This document shows, piece after piece, positions 18,406 to 26,513 of a DNA stretch of 64,000 nt. The notes beneath the pieces are model-generated. The model had not been told where the DNA came from, did no database searches, and was given only the letters and a program-made list of their open reading frames with translations. Source of the DNA: Candidatus Mesenet endosymbiont of Agriotes lineatus. GTDB taxonomy: Bacteria > Pseudomonadota > Alphaproteobacteria > Rickettsiales > Anaplasmataceae. Each line of letters starts with the position of its first letter. Position 1 is the first letter of the stretch. The stretch spans positions 496,001 to 560,000 of the forward strand of contig NZ_OZ026454.1 in assembly GCF_964019585.1 (NCBI RefSeq). Reading direction: 5' to 3'. Made by a program: the position numbers and the translations under genes.

Positions 18406-19380
18406 TTATGTTTGTAATTTTTTAATCTCACTTTCAGATAGACCAGTTATCTCGGCTATGATATCTATAGACATTCCAGCCTTCAGTGATTTTTTGGCCA
18501 CTTCAATTTTCCCTTCAATTTTCCCTTCAATTTTCCCTTCAATTTTCCCTTCAATTTTCCCTTCAATTTTCCCTTGTTGAGTACCGATTTGTATGCCTCT
18601 TTCTTCGCCAATTTTGATGCCTTGTTCTCTGCCTTCTTTTTTACCTTTTTCAGTAGCATCATCAAGTTTTTGCTCTAAAATAGCAGCTTCCTTCTGAAAA
18701 TCTAAAATTCTTTCTTCATATGCTACTAGATCTTTTTCGGTCCAACCTGATTTATCCAGCTCATCATACGCTAGCTTTATTATTGGTTCCTGTTTTGCAA
18801 TTTTCCTTAAATCTTCATCAGTTGTTTCTTCTGCATATTTGAAAAAGAAGCACCAGCGCTCTACAACTGTTTCCAGATGTTCCACCTTACTTTTCGCAAA
18901 TTTAGGTAACTCTATAAAAACAAACTGAAAATCCTTTAAGTAATGGCCATTGGTCTTAATGTCGCGAATATTATGGGTAGAGATATATTCAACTTCTTTA
19001 GGAAAAAGAGTACAATTGGAAATAGCAATAAAGAAAACTTTCTTAAAATCAATATAATTACCAGACTGTCGTGAATAAGCCTTAGCAGCATAAAGTTGAG
19101 CACGTTTTTCAAAACCTTTATCTCTTGCAACCTGCATCTCCGCAATATATCTATTACCATGAGAATCCTTACAGAGAACGTCAACAATGCTTTGTTTATC
19201 AGAAGCAATCTCTGGATTCATTATAGTGCTAAGGAATTCAACTTCTTGTATTGCACTTTCTCCATGAAACTCTAAAATATCATTAAGGAAGTGAATAAGA
19301 ATATTTTTATTCTTCTCAGTACCGAAAATTCGTTTAAAGGTTAGGTCACATTTTGGATCTAAAAACTTAGAAAAAGCCAT
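18406..19380 (-). CDS. Rpn family / PD-(D/E)XK nuclease family transposase
   Basis: 324 residues of the Rpn (recombination-promoting nuclease) / PF12784 group, abundant in Rickettsiales. The N-terminal FLDPKCDLTFKRIFG is diagnostic. The nuclease core has D67 (SIVDVLC) and E81-x-Q83 (IAEMQ). The C-terminal half carries charged helices and a pure GKIE repeat (about residues 269-293), encoded by six perfect copies of a 12-base unit (18502-18573). It ends with a helix-turn-helix-like AKKSLKAGMSIDIIAEITGL. Family members nick or cut DNA and can promote RecA-independent recombination, but many genomic copies are thought to be selfish. Single gene, no operon partner. The frame is intact. Confidence 0.88.
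   Translation of the reverse strand: MAFSKFLDPKCDLTFKRIFGTEKNKNILIHFLNDILEFHGESAIQEVEFLSTIMNPEIASDKQSIVDVLCKDSHGNRYIAEMQVARDKGFEKRAQLYAAKAYSRQSGNYIDFKKVFFIAISNCTLFPKEVEYISTHNIRDIKTNGHYLKDFQFVFIELPKFAKSKVEHLETVVERWCFFFKYAEETTDEDLRKIAKQEPIIKLAYDELDKSGWTEKDLVAYEERILDFQKEAAILEQKLDDATEKGKKEGREQGIKIGEERGIQIGTQQGKIEGKIEGKIEGKIEGKIEGKIEVAKKSLKAGMSIDIIAEITGLSESEIKKLQT
18502..18573. repeat. Six perfect 12-base tandem repeats inside the Rpn gene
   Basis: The unit TTCAATTTTCCC (plus strand) occurs six times without a mismatch, followed by TTGTTGAG. On the coding strand it adds GKIE blocks. Because the unit is a multiple of three, copy-number change by slippage keeps the frame, so protein length can vary between strains. 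Confidence 0.95.
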
Positions 19381-19497
19381 ATAAAGAAAGAGAATAAAAT
19401 ATTAATAATTATACACTATTTAAAGTAACTTTACAAAATTAAAATAGCAGCTTTAGTCTTTTATGGTATCATATTACAATTAAAAAATAAACATAAT

Positions 19498-19974
19498 ATG
19501 AAGTATCTTGTATTTATTCTGTCTGTCCTGGTCTCATTGCATAGTTATGCATCTACTTGTCCTAGTATAGAAGTTTCCTGGTGAAAATTGTATCCAAGAA
19601 ATTGTTAGCATGTTAGATAAGGCTGAGAAGTCTATACTATTACAAGCATATGAGTTCACCTCAAAGCCTATTGTAAATGGGGTTATAGCAGCTAAAAGGA
19701 ATGGTATAGCAGTGCAAGTTATTCTCGATAAAAGTCAGGTAAAACACAAGTACAGTATTCCAATTGTCAAAGAGCTATTAAGTAATGGAATTCCGGTGTG
19801 GATTGATAACAAACCTGCAATAGCTCATAACAAAGTGATGATAGTAGATGGCAAAAAAGTAATAACTGGTTCATTTAACTTTACAGCTGCAGCACAAATG
19901 CTGAAAACTTGCTTATAATTGATGACGATGTCACAGCTAAAAAATATACAGAAAACTGGTATAAGAGGAAATAA
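19498..19974 (+). pseudogene. Phospholipase D-like nuclease, broken copy
   Basis: The ATG at 19498 begins a signal peptide (MKYLVFILSVLVSLHSYA) and CPSIEV, then a frame change at about 19580 leads into the frame starting near 19610. That frame carries the single PLD motif HNKVMIVDGKKVITGSFNF (HxK(x)4D plus GS.N). A second frame change at about 19895 follows, after which the other frame gives NAENLLIIDDDVTAKKYTENW and stops at 19974. The intact paralogue at 23532-24080 has the same order in one frame. Single-motif PLD proteins of this type are Nuc-like endonucleases that dimerise to form the active site. This copy is probably inactive. Confidence 0.8.
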
Positions 19975-20001
19975 GCCTGCGTCAATAGATGTTAAAGTGT
20001 T

Positions 20002-21849
20002 ATGGCGATAATTCTATTAGATGCAAAAACAATTAATCGTATAGCAGCTGGTGAGGTTGTAGAACGTCCAGCTAGTGTGGTAAAAGAATTAGTAGAAAAC
20101 GCTATAGATGCCGGTAGCAGAGAAATTGAAGTGAAAGTAGAAAGTGGTGGGCGTAATCTCATTACTGTTTTAGATAATGGTACTGGCATAGAGAAGGAAG
20201 ATATTGAGCTAGCATTTAAGCGCCATGCAACTTCTAAACTTAAAAATGATGATGATTTGATGGAAATAAAACATTTAGGGTTTCGTGGAGAAGCACTACC
20301 TTCAATTGCTGCAGTAAGTAGAATAAAACTTTCATCGCGAGCAAAAGCTGCTTGGAGTATAGCTTATGAAGGTGGAGAAAAGGTGATGGATCTTACTCCT
20401 GCTTCTATTCCAGGTGGTACAGAAATTGAAGTAAGGGATTTGTTTTTTGCCACTCCTAATAGACTTAAATTTTTAAAAACTGAAAGAGCAGAAACTCAAG
20501 CAATTGTTGACATTATAAATAACTTGGCCATGATAAACCCCAGCATCGGTTTTACTCTTAGCGCCAATAACAAAAGGCTTTTAAAATATAATAAGCAAGA
20601 ATCACTACTGTTTAGGTTACGCGAGATTGCCAAGGAATTTGCGGAGAATTCTCTTAAAGTGAGGGAAGAAGAGGATGGTACAGGCGTAACAGGCTACATC
20701 TGCAAACCAACAGTAAACCGTGGTAACTCTACTATGATCCATACTTTCGTTAACAATAGGCCAATTAAAGATAATATGCTCATAGGGGCCATAAGATATG
20801 CATATAATGATTTTATTCCTAGTGGCAGGTACCCAATTGTTGTACTACATTTAGAAGTGCCTTACGATCAGGTAGACGTGAATGTGCATCCCAATAAGCT
20901 AGAGGTAAGATTTAGAGATAAAAAGCTTATATATGAGGTAATCACCAGGGGATTAATTAAAGCCTTATCAACAAGATTAAGTGATAAGAAAGATATTCCT
21001 TTGAGCCCATTTGAGAAATTTATTGCCGATGATAAGATTAGTGAAAACAGTAAGGTAAGTAAGGATAATAGAAGGAATCAAGAATTCTATTCCAAAAGAC
21101 CATCTCCTTTAGAAAGTTCGTTAATGAATAAATTCCTCTCTCCTGATTTAGAAACAAAAAGGGATAGTTTTTTAGTAGATAAACCATACTCTTTGGATCT
21201 ACAAAAAGAGTTAAAACCTTCTCAGCAAACAGATATTTTAACTAAAGAGCAGATAAATATAGTAGAAGAATATCCTTTAGGGCTTGCACGTTGTCAGGTT
21301 TATAACACTTATATCATCGCGCAGTCAAAGGATAAGCTAATTATTGTTGATCAACATGCAGCTCATGAGAGGCTGGTTTATGAGTATTTAAAAGGGGTAA
21401 TAAAAAAGTCAGGGATTAAAAGACAAAAATTACTTATTCCTGAAACTGTAGTAATAAGTAGCCATGCTGGAGAACTTATAGCAAAATATAAAGATAAACT
21501 GAGTGAAATGGGTTTGGGTCTTGAGATTGCCTCAGATACACTAGTGACAGTCAAAGAAACCCCAGCAATTTTTGGTGCAATTAATGTCAAAGAAACGGTA
21601 TTGGATTTAGCCGATAATCTGATAGCGATGGAAGATACTTTACCAATAGAAGATAAAATGAAAAAAATTTGTGCAACCATCTCCTGCCATGGATCAATCA
21701 GAGCGGGGAGAGCTATGAAACTTGAAGAGATGAACACTATGCTCAGGCAAATGGAAGAGACAGCATTTTCTGGCCAATGTAACCATGGTAGACCCACCTA
21801 TATAGAAATGAAACTCTCTGACATTGAAAAGCTTTTTGAGCGGAGATAA
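20002..21849 (+). CDS. mutL: DNA mismatch repair endonuclease MutL
   Basis: MutL couples MutS mismatch recognition to strand incision. 615 residues, normal length. GHKL ATPase motifs are present: [11 protein letters not shown] (about 29-39), LDNGTGI (about 58-64) and [10 protein letters not shown] (about 93-102). The C-terminal domain has [12 protein letters not shown] starting at residue 450, the DQHA(x)2E(x)4E metal site of endonuclease-type MutL, as expected in an organism without MutH. The second metal-site elements CHGSIRAG and GQCNHGRPT are also present. Intact, although it sits amid broken accessory genes, so it is under selection. It has no close operon partner; the upstream neighbour is the broken PLD gene. 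Confidence 0.96.
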   Translation: MAIILLDAKTINRIAAGEVVERPASVVKELVENAIDAGSREIEVKVESGGRNLITVLDNGTGIEKEDIELAFKRHATSKLKNDDDLMEIKHLGFRGEALPSIAAVSRIKLSSRAKAAWSIAYEGGEKVMDLTPASIPGGTEIEVRDLFFATPNRLKFLKTERAETQAIVDIINNLAMINPSIGFTLSANNKRLLKYNKQESLLFRLREIAKEFAENSLKVREEEDGTGVTGYICKPTVNRGNSTMIHTFVNNRPIKDNMLIGAIRYAYNDFIPSGRYPIVVLHLEVPYDQVDVNVHPNKLEVRFRDKKLIYEVITRGLIKALSTRLSDKKDIPLSPFEKFIADDKISENSKVSKDNRRNQEFYSKRPSPLESSLMNKFLSPDLETKRDSFLVDKPYSLDLQKELKPSQQTDILTKEQINIVEEYPLGLARCQVYNTYIIAQSKDKLIIVDQHAAHERLVYEYLKGVIKKSGIKRQKLLIPETVVISSHAGELIAKYKDKLSEMGLGLEIASDTLVTVKETPAIFGAINVKETVLDLADNLIAMEDTLPIEDKMKKICATISCHGSIRAGRAMKLEEMNTMLRQMEETAFSGQCNHGRPTYIEMKLSDIEKLFERR

Positions 21850-21852
21850 TCT

Positions 21853-22513
21853 TTACTCAGGTATGTAATCTGTTCCTATAATAAAACTCAAAAGCAATTG
21901 TTCAATCTCTTTATTTTTTGAGCGATATCCAGAGCTGTCATAATTATCTCTAAATAAATGTTTGCTTAGTAATAATTCAACGATTCTTTTTTAATTACTG
22001 CAAGATGTAAAGTCATATTCTCCTTGCGCATTAACGTTAGCATTATTTTGTAATAGAATCTCTACAACGTTTTCACAATTATTTAAAACTGCAATGTGCA
22101 GGGGTGTATTTAGATCTTTATCTATTACATCAACATATCCACCACTTTTTATGAGCATCTTCAGAATTTCATTATTTTTGCTGCTAAATGTATAAGCTAG
22201 CAGTCCTCATATCTGCACCATTTTTTATCAACAATTTCTTCATAGCCAGGTTTAAAAGAATATTTAAATGGCCATTTTTACTAGCAAAATGTAAAGCGAT
22301 GTTGCCGTTTCTATCTCTAACATTAACCTTAATGCCTTTTTTTACTAAAAATTCTAATATACCTTTCCAATTATATTTAGCAGCCAGATGAAACATTTTT
22401 AAACCAAGTATACTATTAACCAGAGGGTATAATAATGAGTTAATATATTTACCTTTATTAACTTTTCTCGCTATAGCATTTAAATCCTTATCAATCCCCA
22501 TACTGACCTCCAT
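21853..22513 (-). pseudogene. Ankyrin-repeat gene, multiply frameshifted
   Basis: From the start at 22513 the frame gives about three ANK repeats (for example GIKVNVRDRNGNIALHFAS) and goes out of frame at about 22195. Other frames continue ANK sequence (KMLIKSGGYVDV, NTPLHIAVLNNCENVVEIL) and end with an EIEQLLLSFI segment and stop at 21853. At least two indels. If whole it would be about 215 residues with five or six repeats. It lies convergent to mutL, only 3 bases after the mutL stop. Confidence 0.7.
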
Positions 22514-22676
22514 AGAGCGTTATATAATAAAGTATGTGCTCTTCAGGGTTAGGATAGTATTAATATTTAGCAAGAGAAATGTTTAAGAGAAATACTCTTT
22601 ATACGAGAAAGTATTTAGTAAACATTTAAAAAACTTCTGGTGCTGGATTTAGTAAAAATCTATAATATTTATGCTA

Positions 22677-23538
22677 CTATCTGACAAAATTCTTCATCTG
22701 GGCTTCTTTTTTTAAGTCCTTGATATTTTTGGCAGTAGTATTGTCTATCTCAGCTGATGCAATTTTTAATTGAGATTGTATTCTTATATACTTATCTCCC
22801 ATTACTTCACCCAGTTGATAATCAACAGCATCAAGCCAAACATAATATCCAGTAAAGGCTTAACCCATTGCCTAATCTTTTTGAGCTACTATATTTTATG
22901 GTTCTTTCTAATGTACCTGTACCAAGAGATAGAATAGTTATGTCATCATTTGGAAATAACCTCTTGCCACTAGCATATCCGCAGGCAGCAGGATTATTGG
23001 CAAAGATTCCCCCATCAATCAGTACTCTATTTATTTGATTAATTTTAAGATGTTTAGGGGTAAAGTAAGTGGGTGCTGCAGTTGTAGCTCTTAAAGCATC
23101 TTTTAACTTGATAAGATTTCTATCCTCTCGCCAGTTTTTAAAGAAGAAAGGACAATGATTATCTATATCGTAGCTAGTTAACAGGAGATTACTTAAAGTA
23201 TTGCTCAAAGTATCCTCACCAAAATACCCAGTTAGAACATGTTCAAGATTCTTATATGAGTACTCTGCACCATTAAACCAAGCAATTGCTTTTCTTAAAA
23301 AGAAGGATCTAAAGATATAAGATCCATACTTTTGATAAAAAATCTTGAGCAGAATATTTAGTTGATCATCTTTCTTGCATAACCCAGCAACAACAATGCC
23401 ACCGGTTGAAGTACCAGCAATTAAATCAAATATTTGAGCTATTGGCTTTCTTGTTCTCTTTTCTATTTCTGCAAGAACAGTAGCAGGGATAATACCTCTG
23501 ATCCCACCACCATCAACTGAGAGGATATATTTTGACAT
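22677..23538 (-). pseudogene. Patatin-like phospholipase, 3' frameshifted
   Basis: The N-terminal 215 residues are a clear patatin lipase: oxyanion loop DGGGIRG (about 9-15), nucleophile elbow GTSTG (about 43-47) and the catalytic Asp in DGGIFANNPA (about 175). Patatin proteins hydrolyse phospholipids and are regular members of WO prophages next to the tail operon. After TIKYSSSKR at about 22885 the frame is lost and stops at 22831. Two further frames continue the family C terminus (WVKPLLDIMFG, then DAVDYQLGEVMGDKYI) to a stop at 22677, so two indels are needed to restore about 285 residues. The catalytic residues remain in the first fragment, so weak activity cannot be excluded. Its start overlaps the start of the divergent PLD gene. 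Confidence 0.85.
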
Positions 23539-24080
23539 TGCTAAATACTAGATATTTGTTGATTTTATTAACGTGTTTATCTTTATCTGGGTGTATAGAC
23601 TTTATATCTCCACTTTGCCCAAGAATTACGGTCTGTTTTACACCCGGAGAAAAATGTACTGAGCAGATAATTAGTACAATAGATCATTCTAAAAAGTCCA
23701 TATTGGTTCAGGCCTACACATTTACTTCTAAGCCAATTACAGAGTCTTTAATTAAAGCGAAAAATCGAGGTGTTGACGTTAAAGTAATTTTAGATAAAAC
23801 ACAAATTCACTCAAAATATAGCGTTATCAATGAACTGTTTAAACAAGAAATACCAATATGGATTGACCTTAAACCAGAAATATCGCACAATAAAGTTATT
23901 ATTATTGATAATCAAAAAATCATAACGGGGTCATTCAATTTTACTGCATCTGCTGAATTAAGGAATGCTGAAAATTTATTGATTATTACAGGCAATCATG
24001 CATTAACTGAAAAATATGTAGAAAATTGGAAGGAGCGCCAATTGCAGTCTAATCCTTATACACCAGCTGGAAAAGAATAA
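23532..24080 (+). CDS. Phospholipase D-like nuclease (exported or lipoprotein)
   Basis: 182 residues. The N terminus is hydrophobic and ends in LSGC, a lipobox, so it is probably an outer-surface or periplasmic lipoprotein; the TTG at 23532 is the longest start, and the TTG at 23538 is an alternative. A single HKD motif, HNKVIIIDNQKIITGSFNF (about 131-149), gives a Nuc-like endonuclease or phospholipase D fold working as a dimer. An intact copy of the broken gene at 19498-19974. Its start overlaps the patatin start by 7 bases on the opposite strand, so the two share one control region. The last base lies 3 bases from the stop of the opposing small membrane gene. Confidence 0.85.
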   Translation: MTLLNTRYLLILLTCLSLSGCIDFISPLCPRITVCFTPGEKCTEQIISTIDHSKKSILVQAYTFTSKPITESLIKAKNRGVDVKVILDKTQIHSKYSVINELFKQEIPIWIDLKPEISHNKVIIIDNQKIITGSFNFTASAELRNAENLLIITGNHALTEKYVENWKERQLQSNPYTPAGKE

Positions 24081-24083
24081 TTA

Positions 24084-24323
24084 TTACCTTGAGCTAGAAA
24101 TTTGAATTTTAAACTCATCTAATTCTTCAGAGAGGTTTTTTACTCTTTCCTCAAGTATCAATACTTTTTCTATTAATCCATGTTCAATTAATTTATCATG
24201 CATGTGTACTCGAAAATCAAGCTTTGCGAGCCACCAGATTGTTGCCACTGTTTGTATTACCATTGTTATAATTACTGCTATTGGGATTTTTCCTATAGTT
24301 TGGTTTTTCATGCTTCTCCTCAT
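24084..24323 (-). CDS. Small single-span membrane protein, possible phage lysis or tail-region accessory
   Basis: 79 residues: a short basic N terminus, one membrane helix (about 12-34, IPIAVIITMVIQTVATIWWLAKL) and a helical, probably coiled-coil C-terminal half (EKVLILEERVKNLSEELDEF). This architecture resembles class III holin-like or phage Rz-like accessory proteins, but no motif proves it. It closes the minus-strand block that contains the tail genes. Function unknown, holin is a guess. Confidence 0.55.
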   Translation of the reverse strand: MRRSMKNQTIGKIPIAVIITMVIQTVATIWWLAKLDFRVHMHDKLIEHGLIEKVLILEERVKNLSEELDEFKIQISSSR

Positions 24324-24425
24324 TGCTAAAATGGTTTAAATTTTGATTAAAGTTTTTTGGTTAAAATGGGTTTAGTAAGACTAGAATGTTAGTATATATA
24401 TTATCCTCTTTTGCTCAGTAGACTA

Positions 24426-24965
24426 TTATTCAAATTTGTATTGCTTGTCTGCGTTATAAAGCAGACTTATAATCTCATTGTAGGGTTTATCTTTATTATG
24501 TCGTGATTCTATTACGGCCATATCTCTAGGATTTTTTTCGTCGTTATCTCTCACGTTAGGATTTGCTCCTTTTTTTAATAAAAGTTTAACAATCTCTAAA
24601 CGACCTACATACGCAGCATGGTGTAAGGCTGTTCTTTTGCTTGTACTGCCATTTGTAGCGTTAATATCTACCCCTTTCTCTACAAAAAACTTTATAATTT
24701 CCAAACACCCTCCTCTTGCAGAATGAATTAGTGTTTTTGAACTAACACTTGAAGTACTATTTATGTCTAGTATATCCTGTACTAAGAATTTTGTGATTTC
24801 TAGATTACAACCTTCTGCAGCAACTTGCAATATTTGTTCATAATTGTTGGTAGCTTTTACTTTCATGCAATAATAAGTAATAAAAACACATATTACTGTT
24901 ACTACAAGCCATATAAGGTTTAGACTGTTTTTTACATTTTTATTCGGCTTGTTCATATTTAACAT
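24426..24965 (-). CDS. Membrane-anchored ankyrin protein (179 aa)
   Basis: An N-terminal membrane helix at about 14-34 (LNLIWLVVTVICVFITYYCM) acts as signal anchor. About four ANK repeats follow at 40-165, for example VDINATNGSTSKRTALHHAA and GANPNVRDNDEKNP. ANK genes beside the tail operon are usual in WO prophages. It lies 46 bases after the late control gene D on the same strand and may be co-transcribed with it. Confidence 0.75.
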   Translation of the reverse strand: MLNMNKPNKNVKNSLNLIWLVVTVICVFITYYCMKVKATNNYEQILQVAAEGCNLEITKFLVQDILDINSTSSVSSKTLIHSARGGCLEIIKFFVEKGVDINATNGSTSKRTALHHAAYVGRLEIVKLLLKKGANPNVRDNDEKNPRDMAVIESRHNKDKPYNEIISLLYNADKQYKFE

Positions 24966-25011
24966 TTTTTCTACATTAAATAGATAATTTATTTAATTTT
25001 TCTTAACCCTT

Positions 25012-25968
25012 TTATTTGTTAGATGCCACTAATGCAGTAAGATAACCTCTGCTATTTAAAGTATGTTCTACTTTGTTTATCATCCACGTACCATCTATTT
25101 CTTTGCCAAATTCTGCAAGATTAAGTCTAGCTTCAGTAAAAACTCGAGGATTACCTGGTATAGTTATATCTAAGGTTGCTGTGCTACGCCTTAGTTGTTT
25201 TAATTTTGCTTGAGCTGCACCTAGTGCTAATTCTGAGCTTGAGTAAACTTCCCGCATGACATAACTTGGACTACCAACTCCAGCTGTTTCTGAAATAGTT
25301 TCTCCCTTTTCGTAATTATACCATTTTGCTATCACAGAATTATAACGATTGCGTACAGTAAAACATGCTTGCCAGTTAATTACATCTTGAGGGGTGATAG
25401 CTATTGCTTCTAAAGTTTTCCCTGATACTGATTTTGACTTTCCTTTAGAGACAAAGATTATATATCCACCTATAGGCTTAACTATTGCTCCATGTTCTCT
25501 AGCTATTTTAGTTAAAAAACTCATATCACTCTCATTGATTTGATAAGTATGCCGCACTAAGATATCTTTGAACTCTGTAGCAACTTTAGCTCCATAACCA
25601 TGCTTTTGTGCTATTTGTTCTACTAAATCACCTAAAGTAATCTGATGCCACTGTTTTGATACCTGTTCTTTTAAAGACTTCTTTAAATTAGCAACATGAG
25701 CTTTAATCCTTACTGTTTGTGGTGGACTTTGTATTATTACTTCATTGGCTACATAAACTCCCATGGGAAATAACCCTGTCTCCTTATATCCAAGAAATAC
25801 CTTTAAATTACCTGCAAACTCTAAAGCACCATTTTCATAATTAAAACATATCTCAGCTTCATCACTGGTAGTGCCAAGTTCATCAGTAATACGCAGCGAT
25901 ATTAACCTATTTTTCAAATTCTCTATAACAAAGCTTTCTCCTGTGATTATATTAAAATCAGGTATCAT
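25012..25968 (-). CDS. D: Phage tail protein D (late control gene D / baseplate hub)
   Basis: 318 residues of the P2 gpD (phage late control D) family, a VgrG/gp27-like hub protein at the tail tip. Recognisable parts: SFVIENLKNRLISLRITDELG at the N terminus, KGSLKEQVSKQWHQITLGDLVEQIA (hub fold, about residues 90-115), and the C-terminal LNLAEFGKEIDGTWMINKVEHTL. Upstream X and U follow the P2 order U-X-D, with a 1-base gap to X. Confidence 0.9.
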   Translation of the reverse strand: MIPDFNIITGESFVIENLKNRLISLRITDELGTTSDEAEICFNYENGALEFAGNLKVFLGYKETGLFPMGVYVANEVIIQSPPQTVRIKAHVANLKKSLKEQVSKQWHQITLGDLVEQIAQKHGYGAKVATEFKDILVRHTYQINESDMSFLTKIAREHGAIVKPIGGYIIFVSKGKSKSVSGKTLEAIAITPQDVINWQACFTVRNRYNSVIAKWYNYEKGETISETAGVGSPSYVMREVYSSSELALGAAQAKLKQLRRSTATLDITIPGNPRVFTEARLNLAEFGKEIDGTWMINKVEHTLNSRGYLTALVASNK

Positions 25969-25969
25969 T

Positions 25970-26173
25970 TTAATCTAAAATTCTTACAATGGACTTTTGT
26001 AACATCTTCTCAAGCTTAGGCAACTTAATCTTAAGTCCTGCGGGCAAAAAACTACCATATTCTGCAAGTCCAGGATTTTCCTCTAACACTTTTTCCACAG
26101 CTCCAGAAGTAAAGCCATAATGTTGATGACAGATATAATCTAAAACTTCATTCTCTTGAGTATGGTAATACAT
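25970..26173 (-). CDS. X: Phage tail protein X (LysM-like)
   Basis: 67 residues with the gpX/LysM pattern: EVLDYICHQHYG, then VLEENPGLAEYGSFLPAGLKIKLP. gpX binds near the tail tip and aids tail completion in P2. It overlaps the end of U by 26 bases. Confidence 0.9.
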   Translation of the reverse strand: MYYHTQENEVLDYICHQHYGFTSGAVEKVLEENPGLAEYGSFLPAGLKIKLPKLEKMLQKSIVRILD

Positions 26174-26513
26174 AACGTTTTAAACTTAAGCTAAATTCAA
26201 TCTTTCTTGGCAAACCAGAAGGGAGAAAGAATCTTTGCCTTTCTTCTATATGAGTAATAACAAAATGCCCAAAGATAAACCCTGAAGCTTGGGCTAAGAT
26301 ATGGGGTATTTGCTTTACCCATGACTCTCTCATATTAATTAGATCATTAAAATGCAGCTGCGGATAGATTATTCCTTCCAAATCAATATGTTCTACCCCT
26401 GAACCAATATTTTGTAATGATATTTGACCGATGCACTCAACTGCATGCCATCTTTGCTCTTTATAGTATCGTAAGCTTGTTGGTAAAAATTTATATGGTC
26501 CAAGTGACAGCAT
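26148..26513 (-). CDS. U: Phage tail protein U
   Basis: 121 residues of the P2 gpU family. Begins LGPYKFLPTSLRYYKEQRWH and ends with the typical QRFFLPSGLPRKIEFSLSLKRY. gpU acts with the tape measure in tail assembly. Its start codon touches the stop of the tape measure gene. Confidence 0.88.
   Translation of the reverse strand: MLSLGPYKFLPTSLRYYKEQRWHAVECIGQISLQNIGSGVEHIDLEGIIYPQLHFNDLINMRESWVKQIPHILAQASGFIFGHFVITHIEERQRFFLPSGLPRKIEFSLSLKRYVLPYSRE

Noticed and set aside
18502-18573. CRISPR-like tandem repeat
   Set aside because: Units are 12 bases with no spacers and code for GKIE repeats in frame in the Rpn gene.
21378-21797. 139-codon minus-strand open frame inside mutL
   Set aside because: Shadow of a well-conserved gene in another frame, no ribosome binding site and no domain.
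8427-24080. cifA/cifB cytoplasmic incompatibility genes in the accessory block
   Set aside because: No deubiquitylase, PD-(D/E)XK pair or other Cif features were seen; the only PD-(D/E)XK gene is an Rpn transposase-type nuclease.
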